Source of the DNA: Chitinophaga pinensis
Lineage (GTDB): Bacteria > Bacteroidota > Bacteroidia > Chitinophagales > CAMDFR01
Assembly (NCBI GenBank): GCA_945897725.1
Contig: CAMDFR010000002.1
Location: 62,001 to 126,000 of the forward strand
DNA: 64,000 bases
Direction of reading: 5' to 3'
The position numbers and the translations under genes are program-made. Below the pieces are notes generated by a model that saw only the letters and a program-made list of their open reading frames with translations, was not told where the DNA came from and did not search any database. Numbering within the stretch: the stretch's first letter is position 1; each line of letters begins with the position of its first letter. This document shows, piece by piece, positions 34,188 through 44,139 of the stretch.

Positions 34188-36122
34188 TTAGCCGATCTGC
34201 TCCAATACATCTTCCCAGTCTTTCATCAATTGGGCTTGTTCTTGCTTTACCGCGTCATACTTTTTGTAGAAAGAAGGGTCGTTTCCTACCTCTTTAAAAG
34301 ATTCGGGATCTTTCAATTTTTTCTCAAATTCCTCTATCTTATTATCCAATTCAGAAATCTGATTCTCTAGCTTAGAAGCTTTGTTCTTTAATGCTTTTGC
34401 TTCCTTGTCGTCAGGTTTATGAGGTGCCGAACTTTGTTTTTTTGCTTCTGCTCTAGAATTCAATTTTGCTAAGGGAATATTGCCGTTTTTAGCCCGTTCA
34501 TATTCTCTAAAATCTTCCGCTTTCTTTTCTTCCAAGAAATCATAAATGTCGCCAACATGCTCCTTAATTCCTGTGTCGGTAAACTCCATAATACGATTCG
34601 TCAAGCCTTGTAAAAAATCTCTATCGTGACTTACCAATATCAATGTTCCTTTATATTCTTTCAATGCTAGCTTCAAAGTCTCTTTCGACACCATGTCCAG
34701 GTGATTCGTAGGCTCATCCAATATCAATAAATTCATGGGTTCTAACAAAAGTTTGGCCATCGCCACCCTTCCTTTCTCCCCGCCACTCAATACTTTTACC
34801 TTCTTTTCTACATCTTCACCACTAAATAAAAAGCAACCCAATAAGGTTCTTACTTTGGTTCTCATCTCTCCTGTTGCAGCCTCATCAATGGTTTCAAACA
34901 CTGTCTTGTTGCCATCCAATGTCTCTGCCTGATGCTGTGCGTAATAACCCAAGTGCACATTGTAACCTCTTTTTATTTCACCATCAAAATCCAAATCGCC
35001 GGCAATCATCCGACTCAAGGTCGTTTTACCTGTTCCGTTTTTGCCTACAAAAGCAATCCTGTCACCTTTATCTACATAAAAACTCTCATTGTGAATAATG
35101 GTTTTATTGCCGTATTTTTTTACAGCGTGTTTCACTTCTAAAACCACTTTGCCCGAAGGCACGGCATCTGGAAAACGCAAATTCATTTTCGACACATCTT
35201 CTTCGTCAACCTCAATGATGTCTAGCTTATCCAACTTCTTTACCAAAGATTGCGCAAAGGCCGCTTTTGATGCTTTGGCCCTAAAGCGCTCAATATTTCT
35301 TTCTATCTGACGTATCTCTCTTTCTTGATTTTTCTTCGCATTAATCTGATTCGCTTTGCGCTCTTTTCTTAGGTCGATATATTTGGAATAGTTCGCTTTA
35401 TAATCATCAATGTCGCCATTAAAAATTTCAATGGTTCTATTGGTCACATTATTCAAAAAGGCTTTATCATGCGATATCAAAAGGATGGCGCCATCATAAT
35501 CTCTAAGAAAATTCTCTAACCAAGTGATCGAATGAATATCCAAGTGATTTGTGGGCTCATCAAACAAAATTAAATCTGGTTTCTGCAATAATATTTTGGC
35601 CAACTCAATTCTCATCTGCCAACCACCACTCAATTCACTCACGGGCGTCTGCATATCCTTGGGCTCAAAACCAAGCCCTTTCAATATTTTCTCTATCTCT
35701 TCATCAATATTGTGAGAACCCATCATGTGAAATAAGGCATCTTTTTCACCATACACAGTAATCAAATCCATATAGGAATCACTATCATAGTCAGTACGCG
35801 TTTCCATTTGATGCGACAAGCTTTTTAGCTCAGTTTCCAAAGCAAGAAACTTGCTAAAAGCGGTCTTAGTTTCTTCGTAAACGGTCTTGGTACTCTGACT
35901 ATTGATATCTTGAGGTAGATAGCCTATTTCAAAATCTTTGGGCGTCGATATATCGCCGTTGTCTGGCTTTTGAAAGCCCGTCAATACTTTTAATAATGTC
36001 GATTTGCCTGCTCCGTTCCTACCTACGAGCCCGATTCTGTCTGTCCGAACGATTTGGAAGGTGATGCCATCGAATAAAGTTCTACCTCCGAAATGTAATG
36101 ATAAATTTGATACTGTTAACAC
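34188..36122 (-). CDS. ABC-F family ATP-binding protein
   Basis: Soluble protein of 644 residues with two ABC ATPase domains and no membrane helices. Domain 1: Walker A GLVGRNGAGKST, signature LSGGWQMRIELAK, Walker B LILFDEPTNHLD. Domain 2: FVGKNGTGKTT, LSGGEKGRVAMAK, LLILDEPTNHLD. A charged linker lies between them, and the C-terminus is a coiled coil (about 560-640). ABC-F proteins act on the ribosome (translation factor or resistance); the Uup/YheS-like layout suggests a housekeeping role. It converges on the glycosyltransferase gene. Confidence 0.93.
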   Translation of the reverse strand: MLTVSNLSLHFGGRTLFDGITFQIVRTDRIGLVGRNGAGKSTLLKVLTGFQKPDNGDISTPKDFEIGYLPQDINSQSTKTVYEETKTAFSKFLALETELKSLSHQMETRTDYDSDSYMDLITVYGEKDALFHMMGSHNIDEEIEKILKGLGFEPKDMQTPVSELSGGWQMRIELAKILLQKPDLILFDEPTNHLDIHSITWLENFLRDYDGAILLISHDKAFLNNVTNRTIEIFNGDIDDYKANYSKYIDLRKERKANQINAKKNQEREIRQIERNIERFRAKASKAAFAQSLVKKLDKLDIIEVDEEDVSKMNLRFPDAVPSGKVVLEVKHAVKKYGNKTIIHNESFYVDKGDRIAFVGKNGTGKTTLSRMIAGDLDFDGEIKRGYNVHLGYYAQHQAETLDGNKTVFETIDEAATGEMRTKVRTLLGCFLFSGEDVEKKVKVLSGGEKGRVAMAKLLLEPMNLLILDEPTNHLDMVSKETLKLALKEYKGTLILVSHDRDFLQGLTNRIMEFTDTGIKEHVGDIYDFLEEKKAEDFREYERAKNGNIPLAKLNSRAEAKKQSSAPHKPDDKEAKALKNKASKLENQISELDNKIEEFEKKLKDPESFKEVGNDPSFYKKYDAVKQEQAQLMKDWEDVLEQIG

Positions 36123-36226
36123 GCTGCAAGATTATCGAATTTTTAGCTGATTTTCTCAGTTTTTCTCAAAATAAGTTGTGAGTCTGTAAAAGTTTTTACA
36201 TTTTTGCAATACAAATAATTCTTGTT

Positions 36227-36460
36227 ATGTCTAAAGTTATCGGTATCATTTTCACCCTCATCGGGACGATAGTAAGTGTTTACACTTATTTTTTAATCTT
36301 AAATTCAAGCGCATATTTGCCTTATAATCCAACCGATCCAACGGCACATGCTTCTAGCTATGGCTTGACATTGCCACTGATTGTTGGCTTATCATTATGC
36401 ACCATTGGCATCACTTTCTTGTTGGTAGCCAAAGAGGACAATAGTGAAATGCGTCCATAG
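36227..36460 (+). CDS. small two-helix membrane protein
   Basis: 77 residues with membrane segments at about 4-25 and 48-68 and a short polar loop between them. No family is recognised. The ATG and a strong terminator directly after the stop support a real gene. It is divergent from the ABC-F gene. Confidence 0.65.
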   Translation: MSKVIGIIFTLIGTIVSVYTYFLILNSSAYLPYNPTDPTAHASSYGLTLPLIVGLSLCTIGITFLLVAKEDNSEMRP

Positions 36461-36487
36461 TCAACCGTTTTTTAAAATATATTTATC

Positions 36488-36515
36488 AAGCCTATCCTTA
36501 TCGATAGGCTTTTTT
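36488..36515 (+). terminator. rho-independent terminator after the small membrane protein gene
   Basis: A 9-base stem AAGCCTATC / GATAGGCTT with a six-base loop, followed by TTTTT. It lies 28 bases after the stop codon and 13 bases before repeat element B. Confidence 0.8.
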
Positions 36516-36527
36516 ATTTGTTTTTTT

Positions 36528-36819
36528 GGGCGCGCCCTTTGCCCCAAAAATCCAAGGGCAAAGGTCCTGTGTTCTGTCGTACGTCCTTTGCAAGGGCGGT
36601 ACTCCTGCCACCCAGTCGCGCAGCATTTCGTTCAATTGAATGTTCTCGAATGTATGGTCAGCCTGCTGGTCCGCATTTGCATTGCTGATCCCCTCCTAGA
36701 AAGTATTTGCAATGCTTCTTTAGCGCGAGGGAATGCAGCAAGTACCCCCGATTTTTCATCGGGGTACTGCGAAATGCCCGACCAAGGCTTTCTGTATTTT
36801 TAAAGCCTGGGACGCGCCC
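36528..36819. repeat. composite intergenic repeat element, copy B (292 bp)
   Basis: This lies between the terminator of the small membrane gene and the rimP promoter, with no gene inside. Ends: GGGCGCGCCC (36528-36537) and GGACGCGCCC (36810-36819) are inverted repeats with 9 of 10 matching, flanked by T7 on the left and A6 on the right. Inside: stem CTTTGCCC/GGGCAAAG (36537-36544 / 36556-36563), then GGTCCTG (36563-36569), palindrome CCTTTGCAAGG (36585-36595), and the conserved core at 36606-36630. A hairpin GTACCCCCGAT/ATCGGGGTAC (36742-36767) and a stem AGGCTTT/AAAGCCT (36785-36808) against the right end follow. The order of parts matches copy A. Confidence 0.72.
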
Positions 36820-36870
36820 AAAAAACATTTAAATACTATGAAAAGAAACATGTAGAATCATTAAATTAAT

Positions 36871-36901
36871 TTTGGTTTTAAGTATAAATAGCGTACATTT
36901 G
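36871..36901 (+). promoter_or_regulatory. promoter of the rimP-nusA-infB operon
   Basis: TTTG (36871-36874), a spacer of exactly 19 bases, and TACATTTG (36894-36901) followed by CA. This is the clearest consensus promoter in the window. Initiation is expected near 36906, giving a leader of about 57 bases. Confidence 0.82.
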
Positions 36902-36920
36902 CATTGTAAACGAAAAAAAG

Positions 36921-36950
36921 AAAGAGGGGACTATTAGTCCCCTCTTTTGT
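36921..36950 (+). promoter_or_regulatory. terminator-like leader hairpin ahead of rimP
   Basis: A perfect 12-base stem AAAGAGGGGACT (36921-36932) / AGTCCCCTCTTT (36936-36947) with a 3-base loop, then TGTTT. It sits between the promoter and the rimP ATG, inside the mRNA leader, and ends 15 bases before the start codon. It could act as an attenuator (the operon encodes the termination factor NusA) or restrict translation of rimP. Structure is seen; function is inferred. Confidence 0.6.
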
Positions 36951-36962
36951 TTCTAAATTGAA

Positions 36963-37460
36963 ATGAAGGACGCAGTAGAAAAAATAAGAGAGATACTTTT
37001 ACCGAAAATAGCCGAAGAAAATTTGTATTTGGTAGACGTGAAAGTATTGCAGGGCAAGAGAATACAAGTTTTTGTAGATGGCTTTGAAAACATAACCATC
37101 AATCAATGTACCATCTTGAGTAGATACTTGGAAGAGTTTTTGGACAAGGGTGGCATTGTGCCTTTGGATTATGGATTAGAACTATCGAGTCCAGGCATGA
37201 CCAATCCATTGAAAGTGCCTCAACAGTACAAAAAGAGAATTGGGAGTACATTGGATATTGTGAAAACGAGTGGGGAAAAGATCTCTGGCCGTTTGATTTA
37301 TAGCGACGACGAGAAAGTGGTATTAGAACAAATATTGAAAGAAGTAAAAAAGAAGAAGAAAAAAGCAGGTGAGCCAGCAGACGAAGAAGTGCTTCCAAAG
37401 CAATATGAGCTGACTTATGCCCAGATAAAAAGTGCATTGATACAATTTAATTTTAAATAA
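36963..37460 (+). CDS. rimP: ribosome maturation factor RimP
   Basis: 165 residues that assist 30S subunit maturation. The N-terminal domain has LYLVDVKVLQGKRIQVFVDG and CTILSRYLEEFLD; LDYGLELSSPGMTNPLK is the family signature; the C-terminal SH3-like domain follows, with a Lys-rich insertion (KEVKKKKKKAG). It is the first gene of the conserved rimP-nusA-infB operon. Confidence 0.95.
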   Translation: MKDAVEKIREILLPKIAEENLYLVDVKVLQGKRIQVFVDGFENITINQCTILSRYLEEFLDKGGIVPLDYGLELSSPGMTNPLKVPQQYKKRIGSTLDIVKTSGEKISGRLIYSDDEKVVLEQILKEVKKKKKKAGEPADEEVLPKQYELTYAQIKSALIQFNFK

Positions 37461-37500
37461 AAAAATTTTTAGGAATCAAAAAAACAAAAACTAAAAAATC

Positions 37501-38745
37501 ATGAATAGTATAGAGTTGATAGACTCATTTGCCGAGTTTAAAGAATTTAAGAACATTGACAGACCTACAATGATGAAGGTTTTAGAAGATGTATTTAGAA
37601 CCTTATTGAAAAAGAAATATGGTAGTACAGATAATTTTGATATTATCGTGAATACTGACAAAGGTGATCTTGAAATTTGGCATAGAAGAACCATCATGGA
37701 AGATGGTTTTGTAGAGGATGATGTGGCCGAAGTTGATTTAGCAGTGGCGCAAAAAATTGATCCTGAATATCAAATCGGTGATGAATTATATGAAGAAATT
37801 ACTTTAGCAAGTTTCGGTCGTCGTTCGGTATTGGCAGCTCGTCAAACATTGGCGTCGCGGGTATTAGAGCTCGAGAAAGACGAAGTATATAAAAAGTATA
37901 AAGACAGAGTAGGTGAAATTATTTCTGGTGAAGTATATCAGGTTTGGAAAAAAGAAATCTTGATTTTGGACGACGAAGGCAATGAATTATTGTTGCCTAA
38001 GAGCGAGCAAATTCGTGCAGATTTCTATCAAAAAGGCGATACTTTGCGTGCGGTGATTAAGCGTGTAGATATGCACAACAACAATCCTAAGATTATCTTG
38101 TCTAGAACGGACAGTGCTTTCTTAGCAAAGTTATTAGAGATGGAAGTGCCTGAGATTTTTGATGGTTTGATTACCTTGAAAAAAATTGTTCGTGAGCCAG
38201 GTGAAAAAGCGAAAGTAGCTGTAGAATCTTTTGATGATAGAATTGATCCAGTAGGTGCTTGTGTGGGGATGAAAGGTTCTAGAATCCATGCGATTGTTCG
38301 TGAATTAAAAAATGAAAATATCGATATTGTTAATTATACAAGCAATTTGAACTTGATGATTCAACGTGCCTTGGCACCAGCGAAAATCGATTCGTTGAGT
38401 ATTGACGAGGAGAATAAGAAGGTAGCTGTCTACTTAAAGCCAGATCAGATTTCCTTAGCTATTGGTAAAAAAGGTTTAAACATAAAGCTTGCAAGCCGTT
38501 TGGTGGATTATGAAATAGACGTGTTTAGAGATGCTGAAGAAGTAGAAGATGACTTTGATATTGATTTGGAAGAATTTTCAGATGAGATTGATGCTTGGGT
38601 AATTGATATTTTGAAGGGAATAGGTTGCGATACTGCGAGAAGCGTGTTAGATTTGGATCCCGAAGAATTAGCTAGAAGAGCAGATTTGGAAGATGAAACG
38701 GTACAACATGTAATTAGTGTTTTAAAAGCTGAGTTTGAAGACTAA
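37501..38745 (+). CDS. nusA: transcription termination/antitermination factor NusA
   Basis: 414 residues: N-terminal RNA polymerase-binding domain (1-130), S1 RNA-binding domain (about 135-200, GEIISGEVYQVWKKEI), and KH1/KH2 domains (about 210-345, with VGACVGMKGSRI and AIGKKGLNIKLASRLVDY). A short acidic and helical C-terminus has a helix-hairpin-helix-like LKGIGCDTARSVLDLDPEEL. It binds nascent RNA and modulates pausing and termination, and could therefore act on its own leader hairpin. Confidence 0.96.
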   Translation: MNSIELIDSFAEFKEFKNIDRPTMMKVLEDVFRTLLKKKYGSTDNFDIIVNTDKGDLEIWHRRTIMEDGFVEDDVAEVDLAVAQKIDPEYQIGDELYEEITLASFGRRSVLAARQTLASRVLELEKDEVYKKYKDRVGEIISGEVYQVWKKEILILDDEGNELLLPKSEQIRADFYQKGDTLRAVIKRVDMHNNNPKIILSRTDSAFLAKLLEMEVPEIFDGLITLKKIVREPGEKAKVAVESFDDRIDPVGACVGMKGSRIHAIVRELKNENIDIVNYTSNLNLMIQRALAPAKIDSLSIDEENKKVAVYLKPDQISLAIGKKGLNIKLASRLVDYEIDVFRDAEEVEDDFDIDLEEFSDEIDAWVIDILKGIGCDTARSVLDLDPEELARRADLEDETVQHVISVLKAEFED

Positions 38746-38822
38746 AATGTTGCGTATGAAATAATAATAAAAAATGTTTTCGCAGGTGCGGAAACCAAAA
38801 AAAGATAATTTAAAAAAGATAT

Positions 38823-41741
38823 ATGTCTGAAGAAGCAAAACCAATGCAACTCCCCAAAGCCGCCTCCATGTGCAATGTAAGCGCCGCTACACTCGTGGCC
38901 GAATTGCAGAAAAAGGGCTTTACGGTAGAAAATAAACCGACCACTAAACTGTCTCCGGATATGGTTGCCGTATTGATGAAAGAGTTTAATGTGGATATGG
39001 GTCACAAGGGCGAAGCTGCACAGGTAGAATTGGGCATCAACAAGAAACGTGAGAATATTGAAATAGATAATTCATCGATTTTTACAGATAAGAAAGCCAA
39101 AGAAAAGGAAAGTGATGAGATAAGAATTAAAACAACCTTGTTGCCTACTGTCGAAAAGGAAAAGAAGATAGAGTTAGAAAAGAAACCAGAGGTAGTTATT
39201 GAGACGAACTCGGTGAAATTGGAAGGTCCAAAAATTATTGGGAATATTGATTTAGGGAAGAAAGAAAAGCCAGCAGAAAAGAAAAAAACGGCTGTTGCTA
39301 AAGAAGAAACACTTTCAACAGTAGAGCCCACGTCAGAAGAACAAAAGACAGATGAAGGCAAGGCAAAAAAGGTAAAAGCAAAAAAAGAGGAGGATTCTAA
39401 GGTAGAAGAACCGACAAAGTTAGAGGAAAAGTCTACTGAAATTGAAGTTGTAGCAGACGAGAAAGATCTGAACAATATTGAAACTAAATATGAAAAGCTT
39501 GATGGAATAAAGCTTTTAGGAAAAATAGATTTAGAATCTACGCGCCCTAAACGCGATGATAGCAAAGGCAAGCCTGGAGGAAAACCTGGTGAGAGTGCTT
39601 CAGATGCAGATAAAAAGCCTAGAAAGCGAATTTTTAAAACAGAGAACCCTTCACAAGCAGGCAAAGCCCAACCGGCACAGCATGATAGTACAAGACAAAA
39701 CAGAGCGCCAGGCACTCAAGGTGGAGGCTTCAATAGACCAGGCGGTGGAGGTGGCTATAATAGACCGGCAGGTCCAGGTGGATTTAACCGCGCTCCTTTT
39801 GATAAAAACAAAGGCAAAAAACCAGATAATGTAGACCAAGCAGTTTCCGAAAAGGAAATTGAAGATAAGATCAAGGAGACGATGGCGAGATTGGCCAATG
39901 CAACTGGGAAGAGTAACCGTTCTAAGATGAAGAAAGGCAAGCGTATTGCTGCCGCTGAAGAGAATCAAAGAGAACAAGATGCAGTTCAAGATAACTTATT
40001 GGAATTGACAGAGTTTGTTTCCGTAAGTGAGTTGGCAAGTTTTATGGATGTTTCTGCTTCTGAGGTTATTAAAACCTGTATGAATTTGGGTGTTATTGTT
40101 TCAATCAACCAAAGACTTGATGCAGAAATCATCGAATTGGTGGCAAACGAATTTAAGTTCGAAGTGAAATTTATTTCGGCTGCTGATGAAGAATTTATTG
40201 AAGAAGAAGAGGAAAACCCTGAAGATTTATTAGAGCGAGCACCTATTGTAACCATTATGGGTCACGTCGATCATGGTAAGACCTCTTTGCTAGATTATAT
40301 TCGTAAGGCAAATGTGGTAGCGAAAGAGTCGGGTGGTATCACACAACATATTGGTGCCTATGACGTAACAACTCCAAGTGGAAAGAAAATCTCCTTCTTA
40401 GATACACCAGGTCACGAGGCCTTCACAGCCATGCGAGCGAGAGGAGCGAAACTAACAGATATTGCCATCATTGTAATTGCAGCGGATGATCAGATCATGC
40501 CTCAAACAAAAGAGGCGATTAGTCATGCTCAATCGGCAAGTGTTCCTATGATTTTTGCATTCAATAAAATGGACAAGCCTGGGGCAAACGCTGACAGAAT
40601 TAGGGAGCAATTGAGCACTATGAATATTTTGGTAGAAGAATGGGGTGGTAAGTTTCAAACCGCTGAAATATCTGCAAAAATGGGTACGAATGTACAATTA
40701 CTTCTAGATAAAATCTTGCTCGAAGCAGAGTTAATGGAACTAAAAGCCAATCCAGATAAATTAGCTATTGGTAGTGTCATAGAAGCCTCTTTGGATAAAG
40801 GTCGTGGATATATGGCTACCATTCTAGTACAGTCGGGTACTTTAAACATCGGCGACATGATGGTTTGTGGTCCTTATTTTGGTAAGGTGAAAGCAATGAC
40901 GGACCATACTGGTAAGAAAATGAAAAATGCAGGACCTTCTGTACCAGTGCAAATACTTGGTCTGAATGGAGCACCACAGGCAGGTGAAAAATTTAGAGTA
41001 TTTGATGATGAGCAAGAAGCAAAATCAACAGCAACAAGACGTGCACAGATTGATAGAGAAACGGGTATGAGAACCAAAAAACATATCACTTTGGATGAAA
41101 TTGGCCGTCGTTTGGCATTAGGTAACTTTAAGGAATTGAATATCATTATCAAGGGCGACGTGGATGGTTCTATAGAGGCTTTGACAGATTCTTTGTTGAA
41201 ATTGTCTACTGAAGAAGTACAAGTAAATGTATTACACAAGGCGGTTGGTCCTATTAATGAAACCGATATTTTGTTGGCATCGGCATCTGACGCGATTGTG
41301 ATTGGATTCCAAGTAAGACCTTCAACGCAAGCACGAAAAATTGCAGAAAATGAGGGAGTAGAAATCAGAACATACTCTATTATTTACAATGCTATTGAAG
41401 ATGTGAAATCTGCTATGGAAGGACTTCTAGAGCCTAAAATGGAAGAGAAGGTGATTGCAAATATTGAAATTCGTGAGGTCTTCAATATTACCAAAGTAGG
41501 TACCATTGCAGGATGTTATGTGTTAGATGGTAAGGTGACAAGAAGTGCTAAAATCAGACTAGTAAGAGATGGAATCGTTCAGTATACAGGAGAATTGGCT
41601 TCCTTAAAAAGATTTAAAGACGATGTGAAAGATGTTGCTGCAGGATATGAATGTGGATTAAACATCAAAAATTATAATGACCTCCGAGTGGGAGATGTTG
41701 TGGAGGCATTCGAAGAAATAGAGGTGCAAAGAAAATTGTAA
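38823..41741 (+). CDS. infB: translation initiation factor IF-2
   Basis: GTPase that delivers initiator tRNA to the 30S subunit; 972 residues. An N-terminal IF2-type helical module (about 1-55) precedes a Lys/Glu-rich low-complexity region, then a Gly/Arg/Asn-rich segment (about 295-330, [13 protein letters not shown]-like repeats). The G domain begins near residue 478: GHVDHGKTS (G1), DTPGHEAF (G3), NKMDKPGA (G4). Beta-barrel, IF2-3 and C-terminal domains follow. It is the last gene of the operon. Confidence 0.97.
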   Translation: MSEEAKPMQLPKAASMCNVSAATLVAELQKKGFTVENKPTTKLSPDMVAVLMKEFNVDMGHKGEAAQVELGINKKRENIEIDNSSIFTDKKAKEKESDEIRIKTTLLPTVEKEKKIELEKKPEVVIETNSVKLEGPKIIGNIDLGKKEKPAEKKKTAVAKEETLSTVEPTSEEQKTDEGKAKKVKAKKEEDSKVEEPTKLEEKSTEIEVVADEKDLNNIETKYEKLDGIKLLGKIDLESTRPKRDDSKGKPGGKPGESASDADKKPRKRIFKTENPSQAGKAQPAQHDSTRQNRAPGTQGGGFNRPGGGGGYNRPAGPGGFNRAPFDKNKGKKPDNVDQAVSEKEIEDKIKETMARLANATGKSNRSKMKKGKRIAAAEENQREQDAVQDNLLELTEFVSVSELASFMDVSASEVIKTCMNLGVIVSINQRLDAEIIELVANEFKFEVKFISAADEEFIEEEEENPEDLLERAPIVTIMGHVDHGKTSLLDYIRKANVVAKESGGITQHIGAYDVTTPSGKKISFLDTPGHEAFTAMRARGAKLTDIAIIVIAADDQIMPQTKEAISHAQSASVPMIFAFNKMDKPGANADRIREQLSTMNILVEEWGGKFQTAEISAKMGTNVQLLLDKILLEAELMELKANPDKLAIGSVIEASLDKGRGYMATILVQSGTLNIGDMMVCGPYFGKVKAMTDHTGKKMKNAGPSVPVQILGLNGAPQAGEKFRVFDDEQEAKSTATRRAQIDRETGMRTKKHITLDEIGRRLALGNFKELNIIIKGDVDGSIEALTDSLLKLSTEEVQVNVLHKAVGPINETDILLASASDAIVIGFQVRPSTQARKIAENEGVEIRTYSIIYNAIEDVKSAMEGLLEPKMEEKVIANIEIREVFNITKVGTIAGCYVLDGKVTRSAKIRLVRDGIVQYTGELASLKRFKDDVKDVAAGYECGLNIKNYNDLRVGDVVEAFEEIEVQRKL

Positions 41742-41761
41742 TCCAAAGAATAGGTCATCAG

Positions 41762-41793
41762 AAAATGTCAGCTCCACAAGGCTGACATTTTTT
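41762..41793 (+). terminator. rho-independent terminator of rimP-nusA-infB
   Basis: An 11-base stem AAAATGTCAGC / GCTGACATTTT with an 8-base loop, continuing into further T residues, 20 bases after the infB stop. Confidence 0.85.
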
Positions 41794-41814
41794 ATAAAAA
41801 AAGAGGTTTGCTCC

Positions 41815-43476
41815 TTGAGAAATTCAATAGCTATTAAGTATTTTACATTGCTCGTACATCTTGTAGTCCTTGGACTTATAGTTGGTGGATGCGCTAATAT
41901 CGTGCCTCCTTCAGGCGGTCCAAGAGACGTGCAAAAGCCACAAATAAAAGAGGTGGAGCCAGCTAATTACAGTTTGCATTTTGAGGCTAAAAAAGTAACG
42001 ATTACTTTCAACGAGTTTTTTAATCTAGATAATCCAGCGCAACAAATCATTGTTTCTCCACCAATGGAAAAGCAGCCAGACTATGTGATAAGCGGTAAAA
42101 AGCTAGTGCTTAAATTTAGGGGCAGTTTCCAAGCAAATACAACCTATAACATAGATTTCGGAAACGCATTGAAGGATTATAGCGAAGGGAATATTCAAGA
42201 TAGTTTTAAATATGTTTTTAGCACAGGTGACTTTATAGATAGTGCATCCATCGGTGGAAGACTAATTCAGGCTAGTGATAATCTTGCAGCGGAGGATTAC
42301 AGTGTGATGTTATACACAGATTTAAGCGATAGTATCGTCTTTAAGAGCAAACCCTTGTATGTAGCGAGAACTAATAAGGAAGGACTTTTTAAAATAGAAA
42401 ATATCAAACCAGGGACCTATAAACTTGTTGCTTTGAAAGATCAAGATTATGATTATCTATATGACGCGGAAGTAGAACAGATAGCTTTTTCCGACTCTTT
42501 TATCAATATGTATGATAGCACAAAAACAACGAATTTCTTGCTGCGTGGTTTTGTTGAAGAGCCAAGTAAAACAATGCTTTTAGACGTAGCCAACCCACAA
42601 TTAGGATTGATTAAATTTATATACAACCGTCCAATACAGAATATAAAGTTTGACGCAGATATCTATAACAAGAATGATATTGCTATTGTTAATGAGACAA
42701 AAGACACCATTAGTTATTACTATGCCGACTATACTAAGAATAACACGGTCTTTACCATCACCACCAATGGGAACATCAATGATACGGTATCCAAAGAATT
42801 ATTCTTTATCAAAGAAAACGAGTTAAAAGATAATGCCATTAGTCCGCTAAACGCGTCCAATATTTTGGCAAAAATGAAGGAAAAGCAGGATTTGTCACAC
42901 GACATCTTTAAGCCTTATGTGTTGACCTTAACAAGACCTTTTAAAGTTGTTGATTTAGCAAGGATAAGATTGCTTGAAGATACTGCCTTAAAAGAGGTTA
43001 AGGCTACTATTTTGCAAAACAAAAAAGATGTGCGACAACTTGAACTTACATATGATTGGCAAGCGGGCACGAACTATCAAATTGAGGTTAAAAAGGGAGC
43101 GTTGTTAGATGTTTTTGGACAAGAAAACGAAACGTTTTTACAATCATTTATGACCATGTCCAAGCAAAATTATGGTAATATTATTATTCACAATAAATTG
43201 ACAAGAGATAATTTTTTCCTACTTCAAATATTGAATGAAAAAGGACAAAAGATTTATCAGAAAAACATATCGTTGAATGATTTGGATAAGACAATCACGG
43301 TGCCTAATCTTCCAAGTGGCTATTATAAAATTCTTGTTGTTGAAGATTTGAATCAAAACGGGCGTTGGGATACCGGAAACTACCTTTTACATAGGCAAGC
43401 AGAAAAGATTTACACCTTTGGAGACAAAGTTTTTTTGAAACCCGGATGGGATGCCGATATAGATGTGAGTCTTTAA
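41815..43476 (+). CDS. Big_5 (SbsA Ig-like) domain lipoprotein
   Basis: 553 residues. Lipoprotein signal with lipobox LIVGGC (C26). The typical start of the mature protein, NIVPPSGGPRDVQKP, leads into an Ig-like Big_5/SbsA domain (about 45-135, KKVTITFNEFFNLDNPAQQI, TTYNIDFGNALKDYSEGN). Further beta domains follow, and the C-terminal region GYYKILVVEDLNQNGRWDTG resembles DUF2141-type repeats. Start is TTG; no upstream in-frame ATG. Probably an envelope-anchored structural protein conserved in Bacteroidota; function unknown. Confidence 0.82.
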   Translation: MRNSIAIKYFTLLVHLVVLGLIVGGCANIVPPSGGPRDVQKPQIKEVEPANYSLHFEAKKVTITFNEFFNLDNPAQQIIVSPPMEKQPDYVISGKKLVLKFRGSFQANTTYNIDFGNALKDYSEGNIQDSFKYVFSTGDFIDSASIGGRLIQASDNLAAEDYSVMLYTDLSDSIVFKSKPLYVARTNKEGLFKIENIKPGTYKLVALKDQDYDYLYDAEVEQIAFSDSFINMYDSTKTTNFLLRGFVEEPSKTMLLDVANPQLGLIKFIYNRPIQNIKFDADIYNKNDIAIVNETKDTISYYYADYTKNNTVFTITTNGNINDTVSKELFFIKENELKDNAISPLNASNILAKMKEKQDLSHDIFKPYVLTLTRPFKVVDLARIRLLEDTALKEVKATILQNKKDVRQLELTYDWQAGTNYQIEVKKGALLDVFGQENETFLQSFMTMSKQNYGNIIIHNKLTRDNFFLLQILNEKGQKIYQKNISLNDLDKTITVPNLPSGYYKILVVEDLNQNGRWDTGNYLLHRQAEKIYTFGDKVFLKPGWDADIDVSL

Positions 43477-43532
43477 CCTTCGTGCACTCTGTAAGAATCC
43501 AATCATTATTTCTAACAAATTAAATAAGAGAA

Positions 43533-44048
43533 ATGCCACCTTTAGTTTTAACAGTACAAAACAAAAAACCTCAATTCGGAACGAATATTTTTTTAGCTGA
43601 AAATGCTACTGTGATTGGGGATGTATTGATGGGAGATGATTGTAGTGTGTGGTTTCAGGCAGTAGTTAGAGGTGATGTTAATTCAATTAAAATAGGCAAT
43701 AAAGTAAATATACAAGATGGGGCTATTTTGCATTGTACCTATCAAAAAGCAGCCTTGCAAATTGGTAATAATGTTTCTATTGGGCATCGTGCGTTGGTGC
43801 ATGGGTGTACGATAGAGGATGATGTGCTCATAGGAATGGGTGCCATTGTGATGGATCACGCATTGGTAAAAAAGAATGTAATCATAGCTGCAGGAGCCAT
43901 TGTTTTGGAGCATACGGTATGTGAGGAGAATTCAGTTTATGCGGGCATTCCAGCAAGAAAAGTAAAGGAATTGAATCCTGGGCTTTTTAAAGATCAAATT
44001 GAAAGAATAGCGAATAATTATGTCATGTATTCCGATTGGTTTAAGTAG
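43533..44048 (+). CDS. gamma-carbonic anhydrase-like hexapeptide-repeat protein
   Basis: 171 residues forming a left-handed beta helix (repeats such as NATVIGDVLMGDDCSVWFQA). The three zinc-ligand histidines of the gamma-CA family are present: H67 (LHCTY), H85 (IGHRALVHG) and H90. It resembles the YrdA/PaaY group, in which activity has been shown for only some members. It lies between the Big_5 lipoprotein and idi. Confidence 0.9.
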   Translation: MPPLVLTVQNKKPQFGTNIFLAENATVIGDVLMGDDCSVWFQAVVRGDVNSIKIGNKVNIQDGAILHCTYQKAALQIGNNVSIGHRALVHGCTIEDDVLIGMGAIVMDHALVKKNVIIAAGAIVLEHTVCEENSVYAGIPARKVKELNPGLFKDQIERIANNYVMYSDWFK

Positions 44049-44096
44049 CAATATTGAAATTATATCGAAAGAGAAAAGTCTTTTGATGATTTTAAT

Positions 44097-44104
44097 TACT
44101 TTTG
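44097..44104 (+). promoter_or_regulatory. -7 element (TACTTTTG) upstream of idi
   Basis: TACTTTTG matches TAnnTTTG. Initiation near 44110 would favour the ATG at 44140 over the TTG at 44116. The nearest TTTTG upstream is only 11 bases away, so the -33 element is unclear. Confidence 0.4.
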
Positions 44105-44139
44105 AAATGCAATAATTGGCAAATAAAATCAGAAAAATA

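Noticed and set aside
36444-36803. 119-residue plus-strand frame across repeat copy B
   Set aside because: It overlaps a terminator and the hairpins of the repeat, and its composition is unlike a protein; the stretch is explained by the repeat element.
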